64,000 bases of DNA from Fen-1258 sp964441505 (GCA_964441505.1 CAYTUV010000007.1:62001-126000); one strand, 5' to 3'. Numbered from the stretch's first letter, positions 46,067 to 56,074 are shown. Notes: generated from the letters alone by a model not told the origin. Made by a program: numbers and translations.

Positions 46067-48697
46067 TCAAGATCTTCCAAAATTATCTTCCAAAATTGAC
46101 TGAAGTTTTACCAATGTTTTTTCCCAATCTGCAAGCTTTATCTTTTCGCGTTCAATAACTTCAGCCGGTGCTTTGGCAACAAAATTTTCATTCTCCAATT
46201 TTTTGCGGACACCTTCAAAGGAAGACAACAAGCGAGCAATTTCTTTTTCAATTCGGGCGTGTTCAACGGATATATCTATCAAACCTTCGAGCGGAATAAA
46301 AATATCACAGCCTTTTACAACGGCAGAAGCGCAAGCTTTTGGTTTATCAAGATTTTCATCAACCATAAGCTGATCAATTCTTACAAGTGTTTTAATATAC
46401 CGCTCTTGCGAACTTGTAATTGAACTGCTTTTCAGAAAAACATTTATCGGTTTAGCCGGCGAGATATTCATCTCTCCCCGTATGTTTCGTATTGCCGTTA
46501 CAACTTCCTGAACAAAGAAGATCTCTTTCTCAGCAGTATCGTCAATCATTTTTTCATCAAATTTCGGAAACTTCTCAATTGAAATGCTTTCGCCGTTTTT
46601 GCGTTCGTCCAGTAATTGCCAAATCTCTTCAGTTATGAACGGCATGAAAGGATGAACAAGCATCAGCATCTCTTCATATAATGAAATTGCCCGTGTAAGC
46701 ACGGCAGATTTAACTTCATCGCTTCCATGATACAACCTGTTTTTCGCCAGCTCAATAAACCAATCGCAGAAGTCATTCCACACATAACTGTAAATTATTT
46801 TTGATGCGGCGTTAATCTCAAACCGGTCAAACGCTTCATTAATTTCTTTTATGGTTTTGTTGAGGCGGGATAGTATCCACTTATCGGTGAAATCAATGTG
46901 TTTGAATTTCAATCTTTGATCAACCTTGATGTTCTGTGCGTTCATCAATAAAAATCTTCCGGCATTCCACATCTTGTTTGCAAAGTTTCTTCCTATTTCG
47001 CATTTATCATTGCTGAACAGAACATCTTGTCCCAGCGGCGCGATATAAATAATTGCAAAACGAAGTGCATCGGCGCCATACTCATCAATCAGATCAAGCG
47101 GATCGGGAGAGTTGCCGAGCGATTTACTCATCTTTCTGCCCTGCATATCCCGCACAAGACTGGTGAAGTAAACATCTTTGAATGGAATTTCATTTTTAAA
47201 ATAGAGTCCGGCAATAATCATTCTGGCAACCCAGAAGAAAATTATATCTGGGGCTGTTACGAGAAGATCGGTTGGGTAATAATAATTTTGATCGCGTTCA
47301 TTTGTAAAAACATCCTGTGCCCATAACCAGCTTGATGCCCATGTATCCAGAACGTCCTCTTCCTGATGCCAGTTTTCTATGTCAGCAGGTGGTTCAACGG
47401 CGCAATAAATTTCATGTGTCTGTTTGTGATACCAAACCGGAATACGATGACCCCACCACAATTGGCGGGAGATGCACCAGTCACGGATTCCGCTCATCCA
47501 ATGTTCATATGTTTTTACCCAATGTTCAGGATGAAATTTTACCTTGCCGTCAAGAACTACCTGAAGCGCTGGTTTACAGAGATCATCCATCTTCATGAAC
47601 CATTGATCTGAGAGATACGGTTCAATTGGAACATTTCCGCGCTGAGAGTAGCCAACTTTGTTTGTATAGTCTTCGATTTTATAAACAAGCCCAAGTTGTT
47701 CCAGCCGGGCTACTATTTTTTTTCTAACTTCATATCTGTCAAACTCTTGAAATTCTTTTGGTACATTTCCGTTTGTAGTTGCGTCTTCATTGAAGATATT
47801 TATTATCTCGAGCTTATGACGCATTCCCATATCATAGTCATTTACATCGTGGGCAGGAGTAACTTTTACTGCACCGGTTCCAAATTCTTTGTCCACATAT
47901 TCATCCGCGAAGAGAGGAATTTCTCTTCCGACAATTGGAAGAATAATATTTTTGCCGATGAGGTGTTTGTATCTATCGTCTTCCGGGTTGACTGCAATTC
48001 CGGTATCGCCAAGCATTGTTTCCGGGCGTGTTGTTGCAACAACCACAAATTCATTAGAATCTTTTACCGGATATTTGAAATACCAGAGCTTGCCCTGTAC
48101 CTCTTTGAAGAAAACTTCTTCGTCTGAGATTGCAGACTTTGAGGCCGGATCCCAATTTACCATTCGATAACCGCGATAGATCAATCCTTCTTTATAAAGA
48201 TGAACGAATGCCTCTATAACTTTTTTGTGATAATGCTCATCCATTGTGAAACGCTCGCGTTCCCAATCGCAACTGACGCCGATTTTCCGTAGCTGCTGGA
48301 AAATCATTCCACCATATTTTTCTTTCCATTCATAACAGTGTTCTAAAAATTCTTCGCGTGAGATATCGTCTTTTGTTATACCCTCTTCTTTCAGCAGAGC
48401 AACAACTTTAGATTCAGTTGCGATTGATGCGTGATCAATGCCCGGTACCCAGCAGGCGTTAAATCCTTTCATCCTTTTATAGCGAATGTAAATATCCTGA
48501 AGCGTATTGTTGAGAATATGCCCAATGTGAAGAATGCCGGTGATATTTGGCGGAGGAATTACAATTGTATATGGAGTTTTTGTCTCATCAACTTCTGAAT
48601 GATAGAGTTTGCGATCTTCCCAGTATTTATACCACTTGTCTTCAACGTCTTTTGGATTGTATGCTTTTGGAATATCTTCAAGATTCTTCGGATGCAT
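46067..48697 (-). CDS. valS: Valyl-tRNA synthetase
   Basis: 876 residues, normal length for ValS. HIGH motif in GILHIGHILNN, KMSKS in RKMSKSLGNSPDP, editing domain motifs TTRPETMLGDTGIA and DVNDYDMG, tRNA-binding anticodon domain, and a C-terminal coiled coil (EHARIEKEIARLLSSFEGV in part) that grips tRNA. Charges tRNA-Val with valine. Single gene in its strand context; no T-box visible upstream. Confidence 0.98.
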   Translation of the reverse strand: MHPKNLEDIPKAYNPKDVEDKWYKYWEDRKLYHSEVDETKTPYTIVIPPPNITGILHIGHILNNTLQDIYIRYKRMKGFNACWVPGIDHASIATESKVVALLKEEGITKDDISREEFLEHCYEWKEKYGGMIFQQLRKIGVSCDWERERFTMDEHYHKKVIEAFVHLYKEGLIYRGYRMVNWDPASKSAISDEEVFFKEVQGKLWYFKYPVKDSNEFVVVATTRPETMLGDTGIAVNPEDDRYKHLIGKNIILPIVGREIPLFADEYVDKEFGTGAVKVTPAHDVNDYDMGMRHKLEIINIFNEDATTNGNVPKEFQEFDRYEVRKKIVARLEQLGLVYKIEDYTNKVGYSQRGNVPIEPYLSDQWFMKMDDLCKPALQVVLDGKVKFHPEHWVKTYEHWMSGIRDWCISRQLWWGHRIPVWYHKQTHEIYCAVEPPADIENWHQEEDVLDTWASSWLWAQDVFTNERDQNYYYPTDLLVTAPDIIFFWVARMIIAGLYFKNEIPFKDVYFTSLVRDMQGRKMSKSLGNSPDPLDLIDEYGADALRFAIIYIAPLGQDVLFSNDKCEIGRNFANKMWNAGRFLLMNAQNIKVDQRLKFKHIDFTDKWILSRLNKTIKEINEAFDRFEINAASKIIYSYVWNDFCDWFIELAKNRLYHGSDEVKSAVLTRAISLYEEMLMLVHPFMPFITEEIWQLLDERKNGESISIEKFPKFDEKMIDDTAEKEIFFVQEVVTAIRNIRGEMNISPAKPINVFLKSSSITSSQERYIKTLVRIDQLMVDENLDKPKACASAVVKGCDIFIPLEGLIDISVEHARIEKEIARLLSSFEGVRKKLENENFVAKAPAEVIEREKIKLADWEKTLVKLQSILEDNFGRS

Positions 48698-48962
48698 TTA
48701 TTACTCTGAATTTTCTAATAATTGAGTGCAAATATAAAAAAACTTGATGCGGGATGCTTGATAACAGCCCTAAGTTCTTATGCGGGAAGGTTAATCTGAA
48801 TTGATAAAAATCCAGAATAGTAATAAGTCATACAAATAACATTTATGCAGCAATATATATCTCCACGTAAAATTTGCATGCACAGAGGTTCTTCCATCGG
48901 TGCCTGGATCTAATTCGGAAGGCATTCTTTAAAGAACAGAATATAATGGACTAAATCGAAGA

Positions 48963-49727
48963 TCAAAATCTTAAAGACAGACAGCTTAAACCACCGTCAA
49001 GTTTTCTGAATTCCGAAACATCAACTTCAATTGTCGTATAACCGGCATTCTCAATCCGGTTTTTTGCTTTGGCAAATCCTTTGGGGACAAGTACTTTTTT
49101 ATTAACCCAGATACAATTTGCTGCGTAGCTTTCATCCTCATCAATCTTGATGAGATTATATTTCTGAAAATCAGGGTGGGAAATAAATTCTCCGCATACA
49201 AGGAGGTTGTTGTTTTCTAAATATGAAACGCCTGTTTTAAGATGAAGCACCTTTTCCAGTTTTATAACTGAGCCGGTTAGTCCATGCCGGTTTAATATTC
49301 CGATGAGCTGTAGGGCGCCAATTTCATTTGTCCGTTGTGACAATCCGATATAACAGTGAGAGCCAACCATCATTACATCACCGGCTTCCAAAGTTCCCGG
49401 CGCATCTATTTTTTCTACATCGGAATAAAATTTATTTAACTCATTTTCGACTTTTACAATCTCACCTTTTCGCGAAGGAGCTCCTGGATTTGTTATGACT
49501 GCACAAGCGGGTATGAGCAGTGCGGTATCTTCAATAAATGTTGAATCCGGAAAGTTGTTATCTGACTCAAGTATGATAACATCAAGACCGCAATCTTTAA
49601 GAGCATCAATATATTGTTGATGCTGATGGAGGACTTTATCATAATCAGGTAAGCCTAATTTTGCAGTGGTTAATCCGGTTATTATACTGGAGGAGGGAGA
49701 ACAAACAATTGCCCGGGAAAATTTCAC
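48963..49727 (-). CDS. Dimethylargininase (DDAH)/arginine deiminase superfamily
   Basis: 254 residues from the GTG at 49727, chosen for GGAAGG upstream and because the alternative ATG at 49763 would run over the previous gene. With this start the catalytic residues fall at Glu114 (TLEAGD), His162 (LHLK) and Cys249 (GGLSCLSL), exactly the numbering known for Pseudomonas aeruginosa DDAH, also 254 residues. It hydrolyses methylated arginines to citrulline and methylamines. It begins four bases after the membrane gene stop. Other guanidino-modifying members cannot be excluded. Confidence 0.88.
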   Translation of the reverse strand: MKFSRAIVCSPSSSIITGLTTAKLGLPDYDKVLHQHQQYIDALKDCGLDVIILESDNNFPDSTFIEDTALLIPACAVITNPGAPSRKGEIVKVENELNKFYSDVEKIDAPGTLEAGDVMMVGSHCYIGLSQRTNEIGALQLIGILNRHGLTGSVIKLEKVLHLKTGVSYLENNNLLVCGEFISHPDFQKYNLIKIDEDESYAANCIWVNKKVLVPKGFAKAKNRIENAGYTTIEVDVSEFRKLDGGLSCLSLRF

Positions 49728-49731
49728 AAGT

Positions 49732-50109
49732 CTATTCCTTCCATTTATTGAACATCCTTCCAAGGTGAAGTTTTTTTGACCATCTGATAAAAATCATGGA
49801 CAACACAATTCCAAGCAGAAGAATAACAATATTTGCTTTGTAAACATCAATACCTAATGCCCATAGCCCGGCGCGGATTCCGCCAAGAATAAAAAAGAAC
49901 GCAGCCCAATAATCTTTTTTCGAAACCGATTTATCTTTCTTTGCCGCAAACAGCAGCAGAGCAGAAATGAATATGAATAAAAGAGCCTCCAAAGAGATAA
50001 CGACTTTAAAATCGGAATGGAAAATCACCCGGATAGAAATATCTAGAAGGAGAACAATAATCAAAATGACTATCGCTCTTTTAAAATTACCGAAGGTTGA
50101 TCTATCCAT
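49732..50109 (-). CDS. Small integral membrane protein
   Basis: 125 residues with four membrane helices (AIVILIIVLLLDISI, LEALLFIFISALLLFAA, DYWAAFFFILGGIRAGLWAL, ANIVILLLGIVLSMIFI) and short basic ends. No known family recognised. It sits five bases after the rubrerythrin stop and is overlapped closely by the DDAH gene, so the three form one transcription unit. Confidence 0.7.
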   Translation of the reverse strand: MDRSTFGNFKRAIVILIIVLLLDISIRVIFHSDFKVVISLEALLFIFISALLLFAAKKDKSVSKKDYWAAFFFILGGIRAGLWALGIDVYKANIVILLLGIVLSMIFIRWSKKLHLGRMFNKWKE

Positions 50110-50114
50110 TCTAA

Positions 50115-50612
50115 TTAGACAATAACATATTTAGACGCAAGTGTTCCGCAGATAGGACAACTCTTATCGGGTTTTCCAAATTCAATATGTCCGCAGATTG
50201 GGCACAAGTAAATTTCGGTTACATCAAGGTCTTTTCCCTGCTCTGCGGTTTCAAGTGCAAGTTTGTAAAGTTCTGCATGAACTCTTTCCGCATCGAGAGC
50301 ATATTTGAACATGCGTTGAGCTTTGTGATTCTCATTTACAGCTTCTTCATGCATTGGAGGATACATTTCCGTGAATTCGTAGGTTTCGCCCTCAATAGCT
50401 TCTTTTAAATTTTCCACTGTAGATCCTATTCCATCTAAAGAACCGAGATGTCCCTCTGCATGAATTCTCTCTGCTTCTGCAGTGGTCTTGAATAATTTTG
50501 CAATGTTAACAAATCCTTCTTTCTCTGCTTTCCTGGCGAATGCGCGGTATTTTTGATTCGCCTGACTTTCACCTGCAAATGCTTCTTTCAGATTTTCTTT
50601 TGTTGTTGCCAT
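50115..50612 (-). CDS. Rubrerythrin
   Basis: 165 residues, GAGGAATC before the ATG. The four-helix diiron domain carries EAFAGESQANQKYRAFA, EAERIHAEGHL and ALDAERVHAEL with the ExxH pairs; the C-terminal rubredoxin-like domain has two CxxC pairs (LCPICGHIEFG, SCPICGT). Rubrerythrin reduces hydrogen peroxide with electrons from rubredoxin or NADH and protects anaerobes from oxygen stress. A full-length, typical member. It heads the three-gene unit with the membrane protein and DDAH. Confidence 0.96.
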   Translation of the reverse strand: MATTKENLKEAFAGESQANQKYRAFARKAEKEGFVNIAKLFKTTAEAERIHAEGHLGSLDGIGSTVENLKEAIEGETYEFTEMYPPMHEEAVNENHKAQRMFKYALDAERVHAELYKLALETAEQGKDLDVTEIYLCPICGHIEFGKPDKSCPICGTLASKYVIV

Positions 50613-50644
50613 GACTTGATTCCTCTATTTATTAAAGTATGCGG

Positions 50645-51301
50645 TTATAAAGCAATCTGAAATATCTGGTCTAATTTGTAAATCATAACTTTGCCGTGAG
50701 TCATATCATTTGCTGAATTAATCATCGCATCGGCAACGGTTTCACCATCGATTGGGCGGAATTTTTTTATAAAAGGAACGAGACCGGTAATTACTTTAGC
50801 AATAAATATTCCTACCTGTTCCCCACTCCTCTTTTCATTCCGTTTACCAAGAAGAATGGATGGCTTGAAAATAAAAATTTTTTTGAATGAAAGTTTTAAC
50901 ACACGTTCTTCCAGCTTTCCTTTTATTCTCAGATAAAAATTACCAGCAATTGGGTTTGCGCCCACGGATGAAACCAGAAGAAATTTTTCCACTCCGTTTT
51001 CGGATGCCGCTATGGCAACTTCATATTGATAGGTGAAATCAATTTTATACTGTGTTTCTTTATTCCCGGCTTTCTTGATTGTGGTACCCATGGCAGAGAA
51101 TAATTCATCACCGACAATTTTATTTTTCCATAATTCGATATTATCAAAATCAACTATGTGCTCTTCCAGTTTCGGATTAGTTATTCCCATAGAGCGGCAA
51201 ACAAATACCTTCACAATATCGTAACGAACATCTTTCAATAATTTTATTGTTAGAAATCGTCCGATAAGACCTGTAGCGCCGATAATAATAGCAGTTTTCA
51301 T
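50645..51301 (-). CDS. NAD(P)-binding protein, TIP30/HTATIP2-like SDR
   Basis: 218 residues from the ATG at 51301, one base after the previous gene's stop. A Rossmann start IIIGATGLIGRFL, then FLLVSSVGANP and YLRIKGKLEERVL match the extended SDR subgroup of NAD(P)H-binding oxidoreductases such as HTATIP2-like and NmrA-like proteins. The Tyr-x3-Lys pair is YLRIK. It is probably co-translated with the cupin gene. Substrate unknown. Confidence 0.85.
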   Translation of the reverse strand: MKTAIIIGATGLIGRFLTIKLLKDVRYDIVKVFVCRSMGITNPKLEEHIVDFDNIELWKNKIVGDELFSAMGTTIKKAGNKETQYKIDFTYQYEVAIAASENGVEKFLLVSSVGANPIAGNFYLRIKGKLEERVLKLSFKKIFIFKPSILLGKRNEKRSGEQVGIFIAKVITGLVPFIKKFRPIDGETVADAMINSANDMTHGKVMIYKLDQIFQIAL

Positions 51302-51302
51302 T

Positions 51303-51770
51303 TTATTTGTTTTCTTTTTTTGATTCAACATATTTTGTTCCGCTTGGACCGTTGCCCGTTACCTGAAGAAGAACATCACTATTTTTCGCCCAAGCAAAAT
51401 GCGGCTGGTTTGCCGGTTCTGTAAAAAAAGTGCCCGGAGTCATCTCTTTCATCGCCGATTCATCAAACTTATCCCCATATGCGTAGAGAAATTTTCCTGA
51501 AAGAACTACAACCACTCTGCTATCCGGATGAGTATGTGGCAGAAGTTCTGTCCCTCGATTTATTTTTACTTGTGTAGCATATAGACCTTCAAGTTTCGGG
51601 TCTCCGGAAAGGAGAGATGTTGAGATTTTATAGTTAGGATCGGGACTTTTAATCCATTTCATCTCACTTGGAAAAATTATCTTAGGCTTAACTTCATTGG
51701 ATTGAAGAATAAGAAATCCGAATCCCGAGAAGAGTAATACAAACAAGAAACCATTTTTAACTGTTTTCAT
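51303..51770 (-). CDS. Exported cupin-domain protein
   Basis: 155 residues with a signal peptide (FLFVLLFSGFGFLILQS). The single cupin domain has RGTELLPHTHPDSRVVVVLSGK in parts (PHTHPDS carries two metal-ligand His) and PANQPHFAWAK (third His), so a metal can be bound. It may be a periplasmic sugar- or small-molecule-binding or enzyme protein. GGAGAATTGG precedes the ATG. It abuts the SDR gene and follows the acid phosphatase by 13 bases. Confidence 0.8.
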   Translation of the reverse strand: MKTVKNGFLFVLLFSGFGFLILQSNEVKPKIIFPSEMKWIKSPDPNYKISTSLLSGDPKLEGLYATQVKINRGTELLPHTHPDSRVVVVLSGKFLYAYGDKFDESAMKEMTPGTFFTEPANQPHFAWAKNSDVLLQVTGNGPSGTKYVESKKENK

Positions 51771-51783
51771 TCCAATTCTCCGT

Positions 51784-52422
51784 CTAATTTATAAAGTAAA
51801 TATAATTAGGAAGTTTTATTTTGTATCCGGTATTTCCGCCGGTAAAATCGCTATCCTGATCGCCTATGCAAGCAATTATTTCATAGCCGTTTTTTACGAG
51901 CTTGTCTCTTTTGTGGGATTTAAATTCTCCTGCAGGTATTTTGGATTCATCTACATCGCGGACAATCAGTGTATCGAATTTTACAAAACCTTTTTCAATA
52001 AGGTTTCTGCGCGTTGATTCCAGAGTAAATGCCGCTCTGCCTGTAAGGAAAATTACATGAATTTTTTTCGAAATAAGATAATCATAAAAATGTTTCGTCT
52101 GAGGCAGTGCTTCTGCAATTCCTTTAAGCTGCCACTCGTCCCATAATTTGGGGATAAAACCAAATCCGATCTCCTTTGTTATTTTATAGTTGGAGAGAGC
52201 TGTTTCATCTATGTCAAACACAACGGCAGATTTATTAGTAAGCTTCATCTCATCGATTGTTCGGATTGCATCATCAATAATTTTTTCACTCTCGCGGTCA
52301 AGTTCACCGGACTCATAGTAATTCTGAACCAGTCTTTTTGCAGTATCAAGATTGGTTAATTCTGATTTTGAAGAAGAGCATGCAGATATAATAAAAAGGA
52401 ATACAAGGAAAAAATATTTCAT
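51784..52422 (-). CDS. HAD acid phosphatase lipoprotein, class C-like (e(P4) type)
   Basis: 212 residues. An N-terminal lipoprotein signal (FLFIISACSSS) with Cys; HAD motif I VVFDIDETALSNYK, motif II HVIFLTGRA, and motif IV IGDQDSDFTGG. The DDDD-superfamily phosphatase pattern fits the e(P4) outer-membrane lipoprotein acid phosphatases that strip phosphate from nucleotides such as NMN in the periplasm. Slightly short against e(P4) (about 270). Promoter region shared with the divergent AraC gene. Confidence 0.82.
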   Translation of the reverse strand: MKYFFLVFLFIISACSSSKSELTNLDTAKRLVQNYYESGELDRESEKIIDDAIRTIDEMKLTNKSAVVFDIDETALSNYKITKEIGFGFIPKLWDEWQLKGIAEALPQTKHFYDYLISKKIHVIFLTGRAAFTLESTRRNLIEKGFVKFDTLIVRDVDESKIPAGEFKSHKRDKLVKNGYEIIACIGDQDSDFTGGNTGYKIKLPNYIYFIN

Positions 52423-52646
52423 CTAAAACTCGTGTTTATATTAACGAACAATCAAATATACACTTAAGGAGACTTCTTTGAACCACAAAAAGTAGCAATG
52501 TTAATCTACTTGCCTTTGCTTTTCAGCATTCTATTTAAAGAAATAGTTTTTACACGTCTCCACGAAGGTGTATAAAATATTATGTTTTTTAAAATAGAAT
52601 CTAATAAAGCAGTTGCATAAATTTTGAACCAACAAAAGAAAACGAA

Positions 52647-53783
52647 ATGCCAAACACCCTAACATTTATTCTTTTATTCGGAGCTCTTCAAGGGCTGTTG
52701 CTTGCAGTGACCTTGTTTTTTAAAAAGCAGAACCAACATGCAAATAGAACGCTGGCAGTTGCAATACTTTGTCTATCGTTGGACTTATTAAGTGTTTACT
52801 CAACTATGATGGGATTATACAAAGAGAATCCCTCTATTTTTGGAGCGACACACGCATTTCCGTTTATTTATGGCCCTATCTTTTATTTATATACAAAAAT
52901 TCTTTCAGGGAATGAAAAAAAATTCAGGCTAAAATACCTGATTCACCTTATTCCATTTGTCATGGCTCATTTATATGTCTCTCCTTTCTATTTATTGTCT
53001 CATCAAGAAAAACTAGTTAGAATCAATCAGTATTTAACAGAGATTCAGACAGACATGCTAGTTATCGGAATACTCAAGCCAATTCACGGCTTGGTGTACA
53101 CGGCACTTTCTTTAAATCTTTTGGAGGGTTTCAGTAAAAAAATTAAAAGAGGTTTTTCAAATATTGATAAAATCAATTTAGACTGGCTGAAATATTTAAT
53201 TGTATCAACAACGGTTGTATGGATTGTTGTAATAATTTCCTTTATGAATTTTTTTATTACAGAATCCGCTGCAATATTTGATCCAATAATATACCTTTCA
53301 ATGTCGGTATTGATTTATGCGATTGGTTACGGAGCCCTAAATCAGCCGGAAGTATTTACACAAACAGAATTCATAGATGAAACAAAAGCTGAGTTGGAAT
53401 TAGCAAAAGAGAAATATGAAAAATCAACTTTGAACGAAACGGACATTCAAAAAATAAAAACCGAATTGCTAAAGCTAATGAATTCTAAAAAATTATTTCT
53501 AAACAGCGAATTAACTTTGGCGCAGCTATCAAAAGAATTGGGAGTTACTAATCACAATCTTTCGGAAGTTATTAACACATCGTTCAAAAAAAATTATTAT
53601 GATTTCATTAACGCATATCGAGTTGAAGAGTTTAAAGAGAGAGTCAAAAACCCCGAGTTCTTAAACTATAGTTTGTTGGCCATAGCGTTCGAATCGGGGT
53701 TCAGTTCTAAATCATCGTTCAATTCTATTTTTAAAAAATTTACAAATCAAACACCTTCAGAATATATAAAGCAAGTTTCTTAA
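52647..53783 (+). CDS. Membrane-bound AraC-type transcriptional regulator
   Basis: 378 residues. The N-terminal 230 residues hold about seven membrane helices (FILLFGALQGLLLAVTLFF, ICLSLDLLSVYSTM-like, YLIVSTTVVWIVVII), followed by a linker and a C-terminal AraC double helix-turn-helix (LNSELTLAQLSKELGVTNHNLSE in parts; FESGFSSKSSFNSIFKKFT). Such proteins are common in this lineage as one-piece sensors. It runs convergently into the TonB-receptor gene with a four-base overlap, so antisense reading into that gene is likely unless something stops it. Target unknown. Confidence 0.9.
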   Translation: MPNTLTFILLFGALQGLLLAVTLFFKKQNQHANRTLAVAILCLSLDLLSVYSTMMGLYKENPSIFGATHAFPFIYGPIFYLYTKILSGNEKKFRLKYLIHLIPFVMAHLYVSPFYLLSHQEKLVRINQYLTEIQTDMLVIGILKPIHGLVYTALSLNLLEGFSKKIKRGFSNIDKINLDWLKYLIVSTTVVWIVVIISFMNFFITESAAIFDPIIYLSMSVLIYAIGYGALNQPEVFTQTEFIDETKAELELAKEKYEKSTLNETDIQKIKTELLKLMNSKKLFLNSELTLAQLSKELGVTNHNLSEVINTSFKKNYYDFINAYRVEEFKERVKNPEFLNYSLLAIAFESGFSSKSSFNSIFKKFTNQTPSEYIKQVS

Positions 53784-56074
53784 AGCTCATACTCAATTCC
53801 AAATACAGGTAATGTTGACCAAGATTTTAATGCCTTGAGTTTATTTTTCGTTTCGTCCCAAGCATAACCCCAAATATTTTCTCTTCCGTAAACATTCCAA
53901 ACGCTGATGTATAATACAACGCTGGAATTATAAAAGTGAAAACGTTTATCAACACGTAAATTTAGAGAATGATACTCTGGCAGACGCTCGCCGTATATTT
54001 TTGTTAGATCAACAATACCCCTTGAAGCCGCCCGAGAAGCTTTGGAATCGAAAGGAGTATATGGAGTTCCGCCGCCGTAAATCCAGCGTAAGCTGAACTC
54101 CCATTCTTCATTAAGTTTGTAGCCGCCTTCTACTGCAAAGGTAAATTTATTATCATATGCTCTGTCTCTCCAAATGCCAAGCCCGTCTTTGTATCGGCTT
54201 CGGAAGTATGAAGCACTAACCATTCCATAAAAATCTTTGGCAAGTTTCTTTTGCAAAATGATTTCAACACCTCTGCTGTAAGCAGTGCCGGTATTATTTA
54301 ATTTCTCATTGCTCATGAACACAGGATTTTCTACTGCCTGGTCTAACACAAATGCTTCTGGTTGATTTGGATTGATAGGGCAATCCCTGTATTCCTTATC
54401 ATAAAGCTCTAAGGAAAATTTTGTGTCTTCAGTTAACAAGTGGCTGAATCCAAGAATCACATGAAGGGCAAAAGGATTTTTCAACTCTGCAAAAGTTTTA
54501 TTTTGACTTAGAACGATGTACGGGAGCGTTTGAGAAAACAATCCACCCGAAGAATAAATTTGAGTTGTTTCATTGATGTTGTATGAAATATTTAAGCGCG
54601 GAGAAATATTTGTTCGTTTATTAAAACCAAAGTAATCAATTCTAACACCCGGTGTGATGGAAAGATCTTCTATAGGATTCCAACTTAAATTAAAAAACGC
54701 ACCCGCTTTTAAGCCGTTTAATTTTTTATTTACAACTAACTCCGGTGTAGTGTAACCAAATCTATCGGTAAAAGGAAAGTAGTGATGATCATAATCATTT
54801 GTTGTGTATTTGAAATCAAAACCAAATTGTGTTTGAGTTTTATTAGAGAGTTTGAAGTGGTTGTTGTTTCTAAAGGAAAAATCTTGTTCAACAGAATTGT
54901 TTTTATACAAATTGTTTTGAGTGCTCACTTCGGACACATCATTATCTATATCTAATATTGTATGAGAAAAAGTAAAATTAGAATATCCTTTTGTACCCCA
55001 TAAAGACAATAGATTGACTCCTACTGTATTTTTATTTCCGTTATAACCGCCAAAATAATTATCCTCAAATTTAATTCCTTCATCATATGACTGATAGCTT
55101 TTATCGATTGCGCCGATGCTTAAAATAGAGAGCTTCAGTTTATCAGAAATATCATACACAACTTTGAAATGGAAATCGTAATAAGTTGGAACCGGTCCGT
55201 TGATTTCTGTTGATTTGAAAATCCAATCAAGGTAGCTGCGTTTAGCGGAGATTAGATAAGAGCCCTTGCCATTTGCTATTGGTCCTTCAACCTGTCCGCC
55301 AATTGCCATAAAACTCGCATCAAGCTGAAGATCGAATTGTTCTCTGTTTCCTTCGCGGAATTTTATCTCCATAACTGAAGAAAGCCGGTCTCCATAATTA
55401 ACCCCAAATCCGCCGGCAATAAAATTTACATTCTTTAAAAAATCTACATTGATTAAACCGATTGGTCCCTCCGAAGAGCCCTGTGTTCCGTAGTGATTTA
55501 TGTTTGGTATTTCAATGTTGTCAACAAAAAAAGAATTTTCAATTGGGCTTCCGCCGCGGACTATTAAGCTATTTTTCTGATCATTTAGTTTTGCAAGACT
55601 TGGCAGACCAAATAGTATTCGGCTAACATCTCCTGCAGAACCGGGAGATCTTCTAATTTCTTCAGAAGAAAAACTTACAGAGCTTGCCTGCAGATTATCA
55701 ATGCGTGAAAAATAACCGGCGTTTACTACAACATCATTCATTTTTACTAAACTCTGTTGTAATTCCGCATCAACAAAAGTAATTCTATTCGGGCGAACAA
55801 TAACATCCGTCTTGGTAAGCTGTTCGTAACCGATATAGCTGAATACCAAAGTATAATTGCCAACGGGGAGTTTCCGTAATTCAAATTTTCCTTCCAAATC
55901 AGTAGCCATGCCAATGTTTTTGTCTTTTACAATTACATTTACTCCAATTAATGGAAAAAGTCCTTCTCCATCTACAACATTTCCTTTAATGCTGCCAATT
56001 GGTTGAGTTTCCTGTGCAATTAAAAAAGGAGTGATTAAAAAAGAAAAGAGAATAAATAAGTGTTTTGCTTTCAT
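53780..56074 (-). CDS. TonB-dependent outer-membrane receptor
   Basis: 764 residues from the ATG at 56074 (GAGGAACAC upstream and a clean signal peptide, FILFSFLITPFLIAQ); an earlier in-frame ATG adds an unlikely 22 residues. After the signal comes a carboxypeptidase-regulatory-like domain (GSIKGNVVDGEGLFPLIGVNVIV in parts), then a plug domain (LQASSVSFSSEEIRRSPGSAGDVSR, in part; LNDQKNSLIVRGGSP) and a 22-strand barrel ending GIEYEL. Of the energy-coupled receptors for siderophores or glycans; no SusD partner is next to it and the terminal residue is Leu rather than aromatic. Substrate unknown. Confidence 0.92.
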   Translation of the reverse strand: MKAKHLFILFSFLITPFLIAQETQPIGSIKGNVVDGEGLFPLIGVNVIVKDKNIGMATDLEGKFELRKLPVGNYTLVFSYIGYEQLTKTDVIVRPNRITFVDAELQQSLVKMNDVVVNAGYFSRIDNLQASSVSFSSEEIRRSPGSAGDVSRILFGLPSLAKLNDQKNSLIVRGGSPIENSFFVDNIEIPNINHYGTQGSSEGPIGLINVDFLKNVNFIAGGFGVNYGDRLSSVMEIKFREGNREQFDLQLDASFMAIGGQVEGPIANGKGSYLISAKRSYLDWIFKSTEINGPVPTYYDFHFKVVYDISDKLKLSILSIGAIDKSYQSYDEGIKFEDNYFGGYNGNKNTVGVNLLSLWGTKGYSNFTFSHTILDIDNDVSEVSTQNNLYKNNSVEQDFSFRNNNHFKLSNKTQTQFGFDFKYTTNDYDHHYFPFTDRFGYTTPELVVNKKLNGLKAGAFFNLSWNPIEDLSITPGVRIDYFGFNKRTNISPRLNISYNINETTQIYSSGGLFSQTLPYIVLSQNKTFAELKNPFALHVILGFSHLLTEDTKFSLELYDKEYRDCPINPNQPEAFVLDQAVENPVFMSNEKLNNTGTAYSRGVEIILQKKLAKDFYGMVSASYFRSRYKDGLGIWRDRAYDNKFTFAVEGGYKLNEEWEFSLRWIYGGGTPYTPFDSKASRAASRGIVDLTKIYGERLPEYHSLNLRVDKRFHFYNSSVVLYISVWNVYGRENIWGYAWDETKNKLKALKSWSTLPVFGIEYEL

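Noticed and set aside
48791..48925. Minus-strand 44-codon frame in the gap between valS and DDAH
   Set aside because: Starts from ATG but has no ribosome-binding site or recognisable sequence; chance frame. The 265-base gap otherwise shows nothing.
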